From Gordonia polyisoprenivorans NBRC 16320 = JCM 10675 (lineage in GTDB: Bacteria > Actinomycetota > Actinomycetes > Mycobacteriales > Mycobacteriaceae): a stretch of 64,000 nt of DNA. The position numbers were made by a program, and so were the translations under genes. The notes under the pieces were generated by a model. It saw only the letters and a program-made list of their open reading frames with translations. It searched no databases and had not been told where the DNA came from. Shown piece after piece: positions 16,702 to 26,256 of this stretch (within the stretch, counting starts at the first letter, position 1; every line of letters begins with the position of its first letter). The DNA is taken from contig NZ_BAEI01000006.1 in NCBI RefSeq assembly GCF_000241325.1, positions 1-64,000 on the forward strand, written 5' to 3'.

Positions 16702-17669
16702 CCACCGCCGACACCGACCGTCGCACCGTGCATTTCGAGTCCGTACGATTCGATTCTGACGGAACCGGTTGCGACGCCTGGTTCTTCGCACCGACCGGCA
16801 CCGCATTCGCCACCGAAGCAGGAGTGCCGGTGGTGGTGATGGCCCACGGATTCTGCGGCACCAAGGATTCCGGGCTCGAGCCGTTCGCGCGACGCCTGGC
16901 CGACGCCGGTCTGGCGGTGTTCGCGTTCGACTACCGGAACTTCGGACTCTCCGATGGTGAACCGCGCCAACGGGTCTCGATGTCCGGTCAGGCCGCCGAC
17001 TACCATGCCGCCATCGACGCCGCCGGCCGTCAGCCCGGTGTGGACGCCTCCCGGATCGTCCTGTGGGGGCTGTCGCAATCCGGCGGGCACGTGTTGATCG
17101 TGGCAGCCGAACGTGCGCGGACGGGGCGCGACGACGTGGCCGCCGTCATCTCGGCGGTGCCGATGGTCAGCGGGCTTGCGGCCGGTGTTCACCATTACCC
17201 GCAGGTGGGTGCGGTCTCGATGTTGCGATCCACGGCCGTCGGCATCGGAAGTGCGTTGGGCGCCAGACTCGGGCGCGACCCGGTGATGATGCCGGTCGTC
17301 GGCAAGCCCGGTGACAAGGCCGCGCTGACCAGCGACGGTTACCTGGAGAGTTACCTCGCGATCGCCGGCCCCAGCTGGCGCAACGAGGTCGACGCGTCGA
17401 TCGGCTTGGAGCTCGGCTCATTTCGCGCCGACAAGGCCGCGCCCGATGTGGCCGCGCCGGTCCTCATGCAGATCGCCGACCTCGATCGGGGAGCGCCGCC
17501 CCACGCGGCGGCCAAGGCCGGTTTCGCCGCACGCGCCGAGGTCCGGCATTACCCGTGTGACCACTTCGGGATCTTCGCCGAGGTTCAGGATTCGTGGTTC
17601 GAGCCGGTCGTGTCCCATCAGATCTTTTTTCTCACACGCCATCTCGCCACCTCGGCGGTGACCGGGTGA
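16698..17669 (+). CDS. Alpha/beta hydrolase
   Basis: The 323-residue hydrolase has VVVMAHGFCGTKDSG as its oxyanion segment (HGFxG). The nucleophile elbow is LWGLSQSGGH at about 121-130 with Ser near 126. A late DLDRG and the DHFGIF region supply the Asp/His candidates. It belongs to the COG1073/dienelactone-hydrolase-like group. The ATG overlaps the FMO stop (ATGA) and follows a strong GGAGG. In this operon an ester from a Baeyer-Villiger step would be a logical substrate; that is inference. Confidence 0.83.
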   Translation: MTTADTDRRTVHFESVRFDSDGTGCDAWFFAPTGTAFATEAGVPVVVMAHGFCGTKDSGLEPFARRLADAGLAVFAFDYRNFGLSDGEPRQRVSMSGQAADYHAAIDAAGRQPGVDASRIVLWGLSQSGGHVLIVAAERARTGRDDVAAVISAVPMVSGLAAGVHHYPQVGAVSMLRSTAVGIGSALGARLGRDPVMMPVVGKPGDKAALTSDGYLESYLAIAGPSWRNEVDASIGLELGSFRADKAAPDVAAPVLMQIADLDRGAPPHAAAKAGFAARAEVRHYPCDHFGIFAEVQDSWFEPVVSHQIFFLTRHLATSAVTG

Positions 17670-18421
17670 GCACGGCAATGGTGATCGGCGGCGCGTCGGG
17701 TATCGGAAAGGCCACCGCGCGAAGGCTGCACGAGGACGGCCATCGCGTCGTCGTCGCCGACGTCAATGCCGATGCCGCGTCCGCAACTGCCGCCGAACTG
17801 GGCGGTACCGCGACCGCGGTGCACCTCGATGTCACCGACGAGGCTTCTGTCGCTGCAGGATTCGACGGACTCGACGACCTCACGATCGTCGTCAACTGCG
17901 CAGGGCTGTCGATGCCCGGAGCGCTCACCGAACTGGAGTTGTCGGCGTGGCAGACGACCGTCGATGTCTGCCTGACCGGCACCTTCCTCGTGCTCAAGTA
18001 TGCGGGACGCCATGTCGCCCAGGGTGGTTCGATCGTTTGCGTGGCCTCGCTGAACGGCCGGCAACCCGGTGCCGGGATGGGGTCGTACTGTGCGGCGAAG
18101 GCCGGGGTGCTGATGCTCGTCGAGGTGGCCGCTCTCGAACTCGCCGAACGAGGGGTTCGCGTCAACGCCGTCTCGCCCGGACTCGTCGACACCCCGCTGA
18201 CCGCCGGTATCGCCTTCGTCCCCGGGCTGACCGAGGAGTACCTGGAGAACACGCCGTTGGGTCGGGCGGGTACTCCCGAGGACATCGCCGCGACGATTGC
18301 GTTCCTCACCTCCCCGGCGTCGGGGTGGATGACCGGTGCCGCAATCGATCTCAACGGCGGCGCGCACCTGCAGCGCTATCCGGACGTGTTGGGTAAGGTG
18401 CGGGCACTCGCAGGCGGGTAG
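17666..18421 (+). CDS. SDR-family oxidoreductase
   Basis: The 251-residue classical short-chain dehydrogenase has the cofactor motif VIGGASGIGKATARRL at about 6-21, NCAG near 83 and the catalytic YCAAK at about 147-151. It ends in a standard substrate-binding region. GTG 17666 overlaps the hydrolase stop (GTGA) and matches the normal family start; the longer frame from 17594 lies inside the hydrolase gene. It is the third gene of the FMO operon and is convergent with the methyltransferase gene. Confidence 0.83.
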   Translation: MSTAMVIGGASGIGKATARRLHEDGHRVVVADVNADAASATAAELGGTATAVHLDVTDEASVAAGFDGLDDLTIVVNCAGLSMPGALTELELSAWQTTVDVCLTGTFLVLKYAGRHVAQGGSIVCVASLNGRQPGAGMGSYCAAKAGVLMLVEVAALELAERGVRVNAVSPGLVDTPLTAGIAFVPGLTEEYLENTPLGRAGTPEDIAATIAFLTSPASGWMTGAAIDLNGGAHLQRYPDVLGKVRALAGG

Positions 18422-18432
18422 GTCCGGTGTTC

Positions 18433-20180
<1,748 letters not shown>

Positions 20181-20191
20181 GAGGTCACCTC

Positions 20192-20461
20192 ATGTGCCGC
20201 AACATCACCGAACTGCGCGGACTCGAACCCGCGGCGACCGAGGAAGAAATCGAGGCAGCCGCACGCCAATACGTTCGCAAGGTGAGCGGCATCCGTCATC
20301 CGTCGGCAGCCAACGCCGAGGTGTTCGAGGCGGCGGTCATCGCGGTGACCGCCGCCACGCGCACCCTGCTCGGTGAGCTCCCGGAGCGTCGCCAGCCGCC
20401 GAAAACCGTACCGCCGCTGCGGCGTCCGGAGGTCCGGGCGCGGATCGCGGCGCGGGGGTAG
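20192..20461 (+). CDS. DUF2277 family protein
   Basis: The 89-residue protein begins MCRNITELRGLEP, the hallmark of DUF2277. It has conserved acidic and helical segments (ATEEEIEAAARQYVRKVSG) and a proline- and arginine-rich tail. The family has no known function and is widespread in actinobacteria. ATG 20192 follows GAGAGG and matches the invariant family start, so the longer frame from 20177 is rejected. Confidence 0.82.
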   Translation: MCRNITELRGLEPAATEEEIEAAARQYVRKVSGIRHPSAANAEVFEAAVIAVTAATRTLLGELPERRQPPKTVPPLRRPEVRARIAARG

Positions 20462-20529
20462 GGCTGCGGCGGGCATGCTCATATGGCGCTTCTGCATCCC
20501 GGCCATCGATCTGGGGAAATAGCCGGCTG

Positions 20530-21456
20530 CTACTGCACGCCGAACAACTCCGCCGCATTCCGATAGAGGACCCCGCGTACCCAGTCGTCGCCCAGATCCA
20601 GCCGCACGATCGCGTCGAGGGCGTGGGTGTAGGTGTAGGGGATGTTCGGGAAGTCGCTGCCGAACAGGATCTTTGGTCCCAGGTCGGCCAGCCGGGGTCG
20701 TAGCTCGGGTGGGTACGGCGCGTCGGCCTCGGAGAAGTCGGTAAACGACATCGTGGTGTCGAGTCGCACATTCTCGAATCGTTCGGCGAGGCCGAGGAAT
20801 TGCTCGTATTCCGGTGTGCCCATGTGGGCGACGATGAGCGGCAACGACGGGAATCGCTTGAGGAGCCGGGCGATGGGATCGGGCCCGGTGTAGGTGCCCG
20901 GTGCCGGCCCGGAGCCGCAGTGGATGATCACCGGGACCTGCGCGTCGGCGATCTGCGACCACACACCGTCGAGCAGCGGATCCAGTGGTGAAAAGGCGCC
21001 GACCTGGATGTGGCACTTGAAGACCCGGGTGCCCGCGGCGATGGCCTTCGAGACGTAGGCGGTCGCCGGCTCCTCGGGGTAGAAGGTTGCGGTGTGAAGA
21101 CAGTCGGGGTGGTGGGCGGCGAAGTCGGCGGCCCATCCGTTGAGCCACTCAGCCATGTTCGGCTTGTGTGGATACACGAGTGACGAATACGCGCGAATAC
21201 CGAAAGCCTGCAACGCAGCCACCCGGACGTCCTCGTCGGCTCGGTAGGTGATCGGCCATTCGCGTCCGACGAGCGGCCCGGCTGAGTCGAAATACGCCCA
21301 CACCTTGTCCATCACCGACCGCGGCATGAAGTGGGTGTGGACGTCGATCAAACCCGGCAGTCCCAACGTGCCCCAGATCGAGCGGACCCGTTGTGCCTCA
21401 GCCTCGCTGAACGGTGTCGGCGCGGACGGATCTTGCTCGGGAACGACGCTGTTCAT
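20530..21456 (-). CDS. Amidohydrolase family 2 protein
   Basis: The 308-residue TIM-barrel metal-dependent hydrolase has the metal motif IDVHTHFMPR near 38-47 and further candidate ligands in VFKCHIQV and IIHCGSG. The late FGSDFPNIPY carries the conserved Asp. The fold group includes decarboxylases of the ACMSD type as well as hydrolases, so the reaction is open. It reads toward the DUF2277 gene. Confidence 0.8.
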   Translation of the reverse strand: MNSVVPEQDPSAPTPFSEAEAQRVRSIWGTLGLPGLIDVHTHFMPRSVMDKVWAYFDSAGPLVGREWPITYRADEDVRVAALQAFGIRAYSSLVYPHKPNMAEWLNGWAADFAAHHPDCLHTATFYPEEPATAYVSKAIAAGTRVFKCHIQVGAFSPLDPLLDGVWSQIADAQVPVIIHCGSGPAPGTYTGPDPIARLLKRFPSLPLIVAHMGTPEYEQFLGLAERFENVRLDTTMSFTDFSEADAPYPPELRPRLADLGPKILFGSDFPNIPYTYTHALDAIVRLDLGDDWVRGVLYRNAAELFGVQ

Positions 21457-21473
21457 GCATCGACGGTACCGCG

Positions 21474-21492
21474 CGTGACGTTACGGGTCACG
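21474..21492. promoter_or_regulatory. CGTGAC-N7-GTCACG inverted repeat
   Basis: Perfect 6-base arms lie just upstream of the amidohydrolase start, within the 86-base spacer after the thioesterase gene. It is a possible operator; nothing else supports it. Confidence 0.28.
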
Positions 21493-21542
21493 GAGAGTCG
21501 ATCACCGTGCGTTCCCCATCGAGATGACCGCGGTTCGCAATG

Positions 21543-22208
21543 TCAGTCCTGCGTGTGAGCGGGGGAGTGGTCCTTGGACGCGCGCGGCATGCGCCCGGTC
21601 CAGTCGCGGGGAACGATGAACACGCCCTCGGCCTCGACGGTGACCCCGTCGGTGTCGGCGAGGGTGCCCCGGACGGTCTTCTTGCGGCCGTCGCGACCGA
21701 CGATCGACGCGCGTGCGGTCAGCGGTCCCAGTGGCGTCGGGCGCAAATAGCGCAGCGAGATCGTCCCGGTGTAACACGGCACGTTGTCGACGCTGGCGGC
21801 CTCGCCGAGTACCTGATCGAGGATCATCGCGGCCACTCCGCCGTGCACATGACCACCGGGTCCCTCATAGGCGGCACCGAGGGTGAACTCGGCGGACACC
21901 TCGTGCCCGTCGTGGCGGGTCCGCAACGGAGGCGCGATGGCGTTGCGCACGCCGACAACCGAATTGCCCCACGGCATTCCGACGAAATCCGGCGTGTAGC
22001 GAACGCCGTACGGACCGTCGATCTGCTCGGCGCGCAGGGTGTCGACGATGGCGTCGATCCGCTCGCGCGCCGCGGCCACCACGTCGTCGGGGACCTCGGT
22101 GCGAATCACCGCATCGATGAGCTGGCGCACGGAGTCCGTCAGCGGTTCATAGATCGCGCGGCGACGGGCGATCTCGTCGTCGGAGATGTCCTCGAGGGTG
22201 AACTGCAT
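21543..22208 (-). CDS. PaaI-type hotdog thioesterase
   Basis: The 221-residue protein has an N-terminal helical extension (ISDDEIARRRAIYEPLTDSV) and a hotdog domain with the PaaI/4HBT core GPGGHVHGGVAAMILDQVLG (about 131-150), where His-Gly-Gly is characteristic. Such enzymes cleave acyl-CoA thioesters. GGGAG precedes the ATG. A perfect KstR-type box lies 54 bases upstream, linking it to steroid catabolism. It may clear stalled sterol-derived acyl-CoAs; that is inference. Confidence 0.8.
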   Translation of the reverse strand: MQFTLEDISDDEIARRRAIYEPLTDSVRQLIDAVIRTEVPDDVVAAARERIDAIVDTLRAEQIDGPYGVRYTPDFVGMPWGNSVVGVRNAIAPPLRTRHDGHEVSAEFTLGAAYEGPGGHVHGGVAAMILDQVLGEAASVDNVPCYTGTISLRYLRPTPLGPLTARASIVGRDGRKKTVRGTLADTDGVTVEAEGVFIVPRDWTGRMPRASKDHSPAHTQD

Positions 22209-22261
22209 GCGGCGACTCCCGGGTCGTGCCGGCCCTGGTGAACCGCGGACCGAAACCAGAC

Positions 22262-22275
22262 TAGAACGTGTTCTA
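22262..22275. promoter_or_regulatory. KstR-type operator box
   Basis: TAGAACGTGTTCTA fits TNNAACNNGTTNNA perfectly and is fully symmetric outside the central GT. It lies upstream of the PaaI-type thioesterase gene and just past the stop of the large hydrolase gene. Confidence 0.7.
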
Positions 22276-22277
22276 AT

Positions 22278-23648
22278 CTAGCGGAAGGCGTCGGCGTCGG
22301 CCACCAGATCGATGCGGGCATCGGCGATCACTTCGGCGCGATCATCCGGGCGGACAAAGCCGGCCTCGATCGCTGTGTCGGCCGCCTCGGTGTAACGCTT
22401 GAGGTAGGTGTCCTGGTCAGGGTAGAGATCGGCGATGACCGTCGGCGGCAGGGGCGTCGTGACGCCGAACAGCACACAAATGCGGGGCACGTCGTCCTCG
22501 ACCACGCCACTGAGGATCTGGGTCGGTACGTCCACGCACGGAGTGCGCACGCCGTCGCGCGCATTGCCCACCTGGTCGAGTTCGAACCGGTGGCCGTCCC
22601 CGGCGTCGACGACCAGCAGCGGGTCCGCGACCGGGGGCTCCGACTCCTCGTCGACCCACGACCGCAAATGGTGCAACGCCGAACGCAGCACAAAGCGCTG
22701 CTGACCGCGGTTCACCGGCGCCGGACAACCGAGCATCGATTCGTACTCGCCGATCTGAGCGAAATCGGCATGCGACGTCCCGGCCATCTCCCATACGCGC
22801 AGCAGTGACGAATCCGGTTGTCGGGCTTGCACATACTGAAAGTTGGTGAGAACGTCGGTCTCGGTTTGCACGACGAAGACCGGAACGGTCAGATCGGTGG
22901 ATATTCGCACGGGCAACCCGCGATAGGCCTCGGTGATGTCGGCGGGACCGCCGGCCTCGCCGAGCGGTAGCGCTCCGAGCGATCGGCTGTGAATCAGAAT
23001 CCCGTGAAAGACGTTGTGCAGGTCGACGAAATGATTCGCGTAGGTAGTCAGTGCCATGGCCGATTGGGATTCGCCCGCGGCCAGTAGTCGGCGCACGGTG
23101 AGCCCGGCCAGCGGATGGCCTTCGGTATGGTTCGCGGCGAGTGCGCCACCGATGGCGCCGAAGATGTCGTAGCTGTAGCCGTCACCCGGGTGGCGCAGTG
23201 ACCCGTATCGATCGGTGTCCTTGTCGGCGAGACGCGTGGGCGTGTCACCGTCGTCCATTCCGACAGATCCGGCACCGCCCTCGATGCCGGTGTACTGCGC
23301 CGAAACCCCCACCCAGGCACACCCCGATCGGACGATCTCCGGCGCGAGGTACGTGTACTCGGGTGCGGCGTCGGTTCCGCTGGACACGTTGAACCACTCG
23401 ACGACGACGTATCCGTTGAAATCGGAGTCATTCTCGGGGCGCCGCACCAGGATTCGGGTGGTGAACTCGGCGGAGTCGGCTTCGGCAATGTCTCCGGACG
23501 AGGTGCTCTCGAATCGGCGGGCTCGTCCGACAGCAGCATATTCGCGCTCGTCATATCGGTGGGCTGTCAGGTTCGGACCGGGGCTGGCGCTGAGGATGTT
23601 GTGACCTTTTCCGCCGGTCAGTTCGATGAAGGTCACTCGTGACGACAT
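22278..23648 (-). CDS. Alpha/beta hydrolase domain protein (PF20091-like)
   Basis: The 456-residue protein has a beta-rich N-terminal part (TRILVRRPENDSDFNGYVVV, EWFNVSSG) and the nucleophile motif LAAGESQSAMAL at about 189-200 (Ser194). A late HADFAQIG segment is a His candidate. This fits the large alpha/beta-hydrolase group common in Gordonia and mycobacteria that is thought to act on bulky esters. No signal peptide is seen. It lies between the KstR box and the repeat island, and its own promoter region is the start of that island. Confidence 0.72.
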   Translation of the reverse strand: MSSRVTFIELTGGKGHNILSASPGPNLTAHRYDEREYAAVGRARRFESTSSGDIAEADSAEFTTRILVRRPENDSDFNGYVVVEWFNVSSGTDAAPEYTYLAPEIVRSGCAWVGVSAQYTGIEGGAGSVGMDDGDTPTRLADKDTDRYGSLRHPGDGYSYDIFGAIGGALAANHTEGHPLAGLTVRRLLAAGESQSAMALTTYANHFVDLHNVFHGILIHSRSLGALPLGEAGGPADITEAYRGLPVRISTDLTVPVFVVQTETDVLTNFQYVQARQPDSSLLRVWEMAGTSHADFAQIGEYESMLGCPAPVNRGQQRFVLRSALHHLRSWVDEESEPPVADPLLVVDAGDGHRFELDQVGNARDGVRTPCVDVPTQILSGVVEDDVPRICVLFGVTTPLPPTVIADLYPDQDTYLKRYTEAADTAIEAGFVRPDDRAEVIADARIDLVADADAFR

Positions 23649-23776
23649 CTTTCGACCTTAACCCTCGTCCCCCGTTCGACGTGGTCTTCCTGATGTTTGA
23701 CGTCGACGTCCTCGAGACGTCTTCCCCTGATGGTCGAGCAACTCGCCCTGCCCGATAGCCGGAACCTTCCCCCGAC

Positions 23777-23890
23777 GCCCCAGGCACCGGGCCTTCCCGC
23801 CCGATGCCCCAGGCACCGGGCCTTCCCGCCCGATGCCCCAGGCACCGGGCCTTCCCCCGACGCCCCAGGCGCCGGGCCTTCCCGCCCGAT
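23777..23890. repeat. Four tandem copies of a 29-base unit
   Basis: Units at 23777-23805, 23806-23834, 23835-23861 (27 bases) and 23862-23890 share the core CCCCAGGCACCGGGCCTTCC. They have no spacers, so they are not CRISPR. Confidence 0.85.
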
Positions 23891-23928
23891 GGTCGCACCC
23901 CCCCGACAATCGAAGACCTTTCCTCCCG

Positions 23929-23968
23929 ATGGTCGAGGTGCGAGCCGCGTGCGGCGAGCCTCGAGACC
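23929..23968. repeat. TCGAGG-type palindromic (REP-like) element, left flank
   Basis: ATGGTCGAGGTGCGAGCC begins a hairpin that closes with GCGGCGAGCCTCGAGACC. TCGAGG/CCTCGA and GCCGC/GCGGC pair. The same element recurs on the right of the 13E12 gene at 25719-25757. Confidence 0.7.
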
Positions 23969-24118
23969 CGGCGAGACAACCAGCCTCCCAACCACATCCA
24001 CCAACCACAGCGAAACCCGCACCCCTACCACACCCCACCGACAGAAAACTGCCGCCAGCCCACCAACGAAACCCGTTGTCCACAAGCACCTTTCCCTCCA
24101 CCGAACTGTCGAATACCC

Positions 24119-24147
24119 TTGCCATAATTCATATGTTCGAGTATGGT
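24119..24147 (+). promoter_or_regulatory. Candidate sigma-70-type promoter of the 13E12 gene
   Basis: TTGCCA (24119-24124), a 17-base spacer and TATGGT (24142-24147) lie about 38 bases upstream of the ATG, in an unusually AT-rich stretch. Confidence 0.4.
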
Positions 24148-24184
24148 GGAGTCATCACACCGATCAGCCACCGGGGAGGGGCCC

Positions 24185-25459
24185 ATGATCGACACCACCG
24201 AAGCTCTTGATGCCGAGGCGGTTTTCGCCGGGATTGTCACCCAACTCAGCGACCTGCAATGGAATCCGGACATGACCGGGCCACAGGCCTTCGGCGCGAT
24301 GAAGCAAGTCCTTCTGTTGCGCAACCTGGTTGATCACCACGCCACCACCCTCACCGGCGAGATGGACCGGCTGGGCGTGGCCGACCACAAGACCACCCGA
24401 CTTCGGGAGTTGTTGATCAGCATGGGTTTCGCACCGGCCGTCGCTTCGCGATACGTGCGGATGGCTGCCACCACCGATGTCGACCTGTTGTTGGCGCATG
24501 CAGCGGACGGGTCCATCTCGTCCGAACACACCGACGCCATCGTGCGCGGGTTGGCGCACATCGACACCCGATGCCCCGAACCCCTCGACACCGTGCAACG
24601 TTGTGAATACCTGCGGAAACTCCTGTCGCACTACTTCGCCGGCTTCACCCCCGCCGAGATCAACCTCTACGCACGACAGTTGGGCAACGAACTGGCCGCG
24701 GAGACTCCTGGCGGTTTACCTGCCGCCGAAGACAAGAGAATCAACTCCTACACCGACCGCATCACCGACGACGGACGGCTGGAGATCTCGGCGAACCTCG
24801 ACATCATCGCCGGCGAGAAAACCAGAACTCTGATGGAAACCTTGTCGGCGCCCAAGCCCCAGCCCGACGGATCCCCGGATCCGCGGACACCCGAACAGAT
24901 CTGCGCCGCGGCGTTTGAAACGATCGTCGAACTCGCGGCACAGGGATTGGCGGACACCACATTCTCGGCCAAACCCACCAACGGGTTGTTGTGGACGTGG
25001 TCGGCGGACAACCCCGCGCTCGGCGGCGATTTGCAGAACATGGGTCCGATCACCGAAGCCACCGCCAAGTTGTTGTCGTGTGACACCACGATCACCAGAA
25101 TCATTCTCAACCCCGACGGCGTACCCCTCGACGTCGGACTCAAAGAACGGCTGTTCACCCCAGGACAACGCAAAGCACTACTCGTCCGTGACCGCGGGTG
25201 CATCAAATGCGGTGCACACGCCGGACGCTGCCAAGCACACCATGTGCATCACTGGGCCGATGGTGGTCCCACCGACCTCGATAACGGTTGCCTGCTGTGC
25301 AGCAGCTGTCATGACGATGTGCACCACCACGGCTGGGACATCATCATGGGATTCGACCGACACCCCTGGCTGATCCCACCCGCCAGCATCGATCCGCAAC
25401 GACGACCGGTGCCGTCGTATCACCGACGGACCATGCGACTCGACGACGTAGCAGCCTGA
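24185..25459 (+). CDS. 13E12-type DUF222 / HNH endonuclease domain protein
   Basis: The 424-residue protein has an N-terminal helical DUF222 domain (about 20-300) and a C-terminal HNH nuclease-like zinc motif at about 335-385. RDRGCIKCGAH gives a CxxC, AHHVHHWADGGPTDLDNG carries the catalytic-type His and Asn, and CSSCHDDVHHHGW gives the closing CxxCH and His. GGGGAGGGG precedes the ATG; the in-frame ATG 14 codons upstream lacks this. The family is the REP13E12 family of M. tuberculosis, repeated in many mycolic actinomycete genomes, where DNA cutting or mobility is suspected but unproven. Both sides carry TCGAGG-type palindromes. Codon choice is less GC-biased than in the neighbours (many CAA, AAC, TTG), consistent with transfer. 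Confidence 0.88.
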   Translation: MIDTTEALDAEAVFAGIVTQLSDLQWNPDMTGPQAFGAMKQVLLLRNLVDHHATTLTGEMDRLGVADHKTTRLRELLISMGFAPAVASRYVRMAATTDVDLLLAHAADGSISSEHTDAIVRGLAHIDTRCPEPLDTVQRCEYLRKLLSHYFAGFTPAEINLYARQLGNELAAETPGGLPAAEDKRINSYTDRITDDGRLEISANLDIIAGEKTRTLMETLSAPKPQPDGSPDPRTPEQICAAAFETIVELAAQGLADTTFSAKPTNGLLWTWSADNPALGGDLQNMGPITEATAKLLSCDTTITRIILNPDGVPLDVGLKERLFTPGQRKALLVRDRGCIKCGAHAGRCQAHHVHHWADGGPTDLDNGCLLCSSCHDDVHHHGWDIIMGFDRHPWLIPPASIDPQRRPVPSYHRRTMRLDDVAA

Positions 25460-25540
25460 CCCACGCTGCCCCCAACCTGATTCCTTGCACCGGCATCGCC
25501 GGGACCGCATCTGTTGTTTGAGAACTCCATAGAGAAATAC

Positions 25541-25649
25541 CCCACCCGATGGTCGAGGTGATCGCGTGCCCGTGGACCGGATACCCATCGGTGCAACGGG
25601 TCTCGAGGCCCGGCGCCGGGGGCGCCGGACACCTCGACCACCGGGTGGG
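25541..25649. repeat. 109-base element with 20-base terminal inverted repeats
   Basis: The arm CCCACCCGATGGTCGAGGTG (25541-25560) matches the inverse of 25630-25649 with one mismatch. The interior contains GGTCTCGAGGCC and a GGCGCCGG-rich palindrome. The element resembles a miniature inverted-repeat element or REP cluster. Confidence 0.7.
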
Positions 25650-25718
25650 GAGGGTCCGAGTACCCGATCATCGGGCGGGAAGGCGTCAGTATCCTTCCGT
25701 GGCGAGTCGTCACCCCCC

Positions 25719-25757
25719 GATGGTCGAGGTGTGAGCCGCGTTCGGCGAGCCTCGAGA
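25719..25757. repeat. TCGAGG-type palindromic element, right flank
   Basis: ATGGTCGAGGTGTGAGCC opens and GGCGAGCCTCGAGAC closes the element. It is nearly identical to 23929-23968 and in the same orientation, on the other side of the 13E12 gene. Confidence 0.7.
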
Positions 25758-25887
25758 CTGCCTGCGGCAGAGCTGGAACCGGATCACGGAGGACCGGATG
25801 CCGATCGTTGCAACGGGTCTCGAGGCCTCGTCCATCGGGGTGGGAACACCGTCGGGCGGGAGCGCGTCAGCGTCCTTCGATGGTCGG

Positions 25888-26256
25888 TTATTCCTTCTGG
25901 GACTTGCGATGGTTGTCGATCACCTTGCCGAACATGAAGTGCATCTTGGTGCCCAGGGGCCAGCCGACGTAGTAGCAGAGGAACAGGGAGATCTCCTCCA
26001 GCTGTTCCGGTGTCAGTTCGCCATTGGCCAGCGCCGAGGACGCCTGGATCTCGGCGACGTCGATCTGGCCGGACTGCGCAAGGGCACCGAGGAGTAGGAG
26101 TCGGCGGTCGCGGATGGAAAGCCCCTCGCGGGACCAGACTTCGCCGAACACCTGATCAGCGGTGTGGGCGAAGTAGTCGCCGGGCCCGTCGGACATCTCC
26201 CAGCCGTAGACCTTCGACATCATGTCGAGTGACTTCTGGCGCTGCTCGGACGTCAT
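25888..26256 (-). CDS. Carboxymuconolactone decarboxylase (CMD) family protein
   Basis: The 122-residue helical protein has the CMD core (LSIRDRRLLLLGALAQSGQI, ASSALANGELTPEQLEEISL). No CxxC peroxidase-like motif is present (one Cys only), so it is not an AhpD-type peroxidase. By position it corresponds to Rv0771 of M. tuberculosis, at the end of the operon running from aldA. Its ATG overlaps the upstream dehydrogenase stop. The reaction is unknown. Confidence 0.82.
   Translation of the reverse strand: MTSEQRQKSLDMMSKVYGWEMSDGPGDYFAHTADQVFGEVWSREGLSIRDRRLLLLGALAQSGQIDVAEIQASSALANGELTPEQLEEISLFLCYYVGWPLGTKMHFMFGKVIDNHRKSQKE

Larger units (their letters stand above)
23649..24184. other. 536-base repeat-rich intergenic region before the 13E12 gene
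   Basis: It holds no convincing gene. It contains four tandem copies of a 29-base unit, a TCGAGG-type palindromic element, an A/C-rich stretch (23970-24110) with base composition unlike its surroundings, and a probable promoter just before the DUF222 gene. Confidence 0.65.
25460..25887. other. 428-base repeat-rich intergenic region after the 13E12 gene
   Basis: No gene is seen. It is built from TCGAGG-type palindromic units at about 25541-25649, 25719-25757 and 25813-25830, with short GGGCGGGAAGG / CCTTCCG runs related to the 29-base repeats on the other side. Confidence 0.65.

Noticed and set aside
23777..23890. Possible CRISPR array
   Set aside because: Repeats are directly adjacent with no spacers, and no cas gene is nearby.
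23649..24184. Short plus-strand frames across the 29-base repeats (for example at 23697 and 23804)
   Set aside because: They are Pro/Arg-rich products of the repeats without a ribosome binding site.
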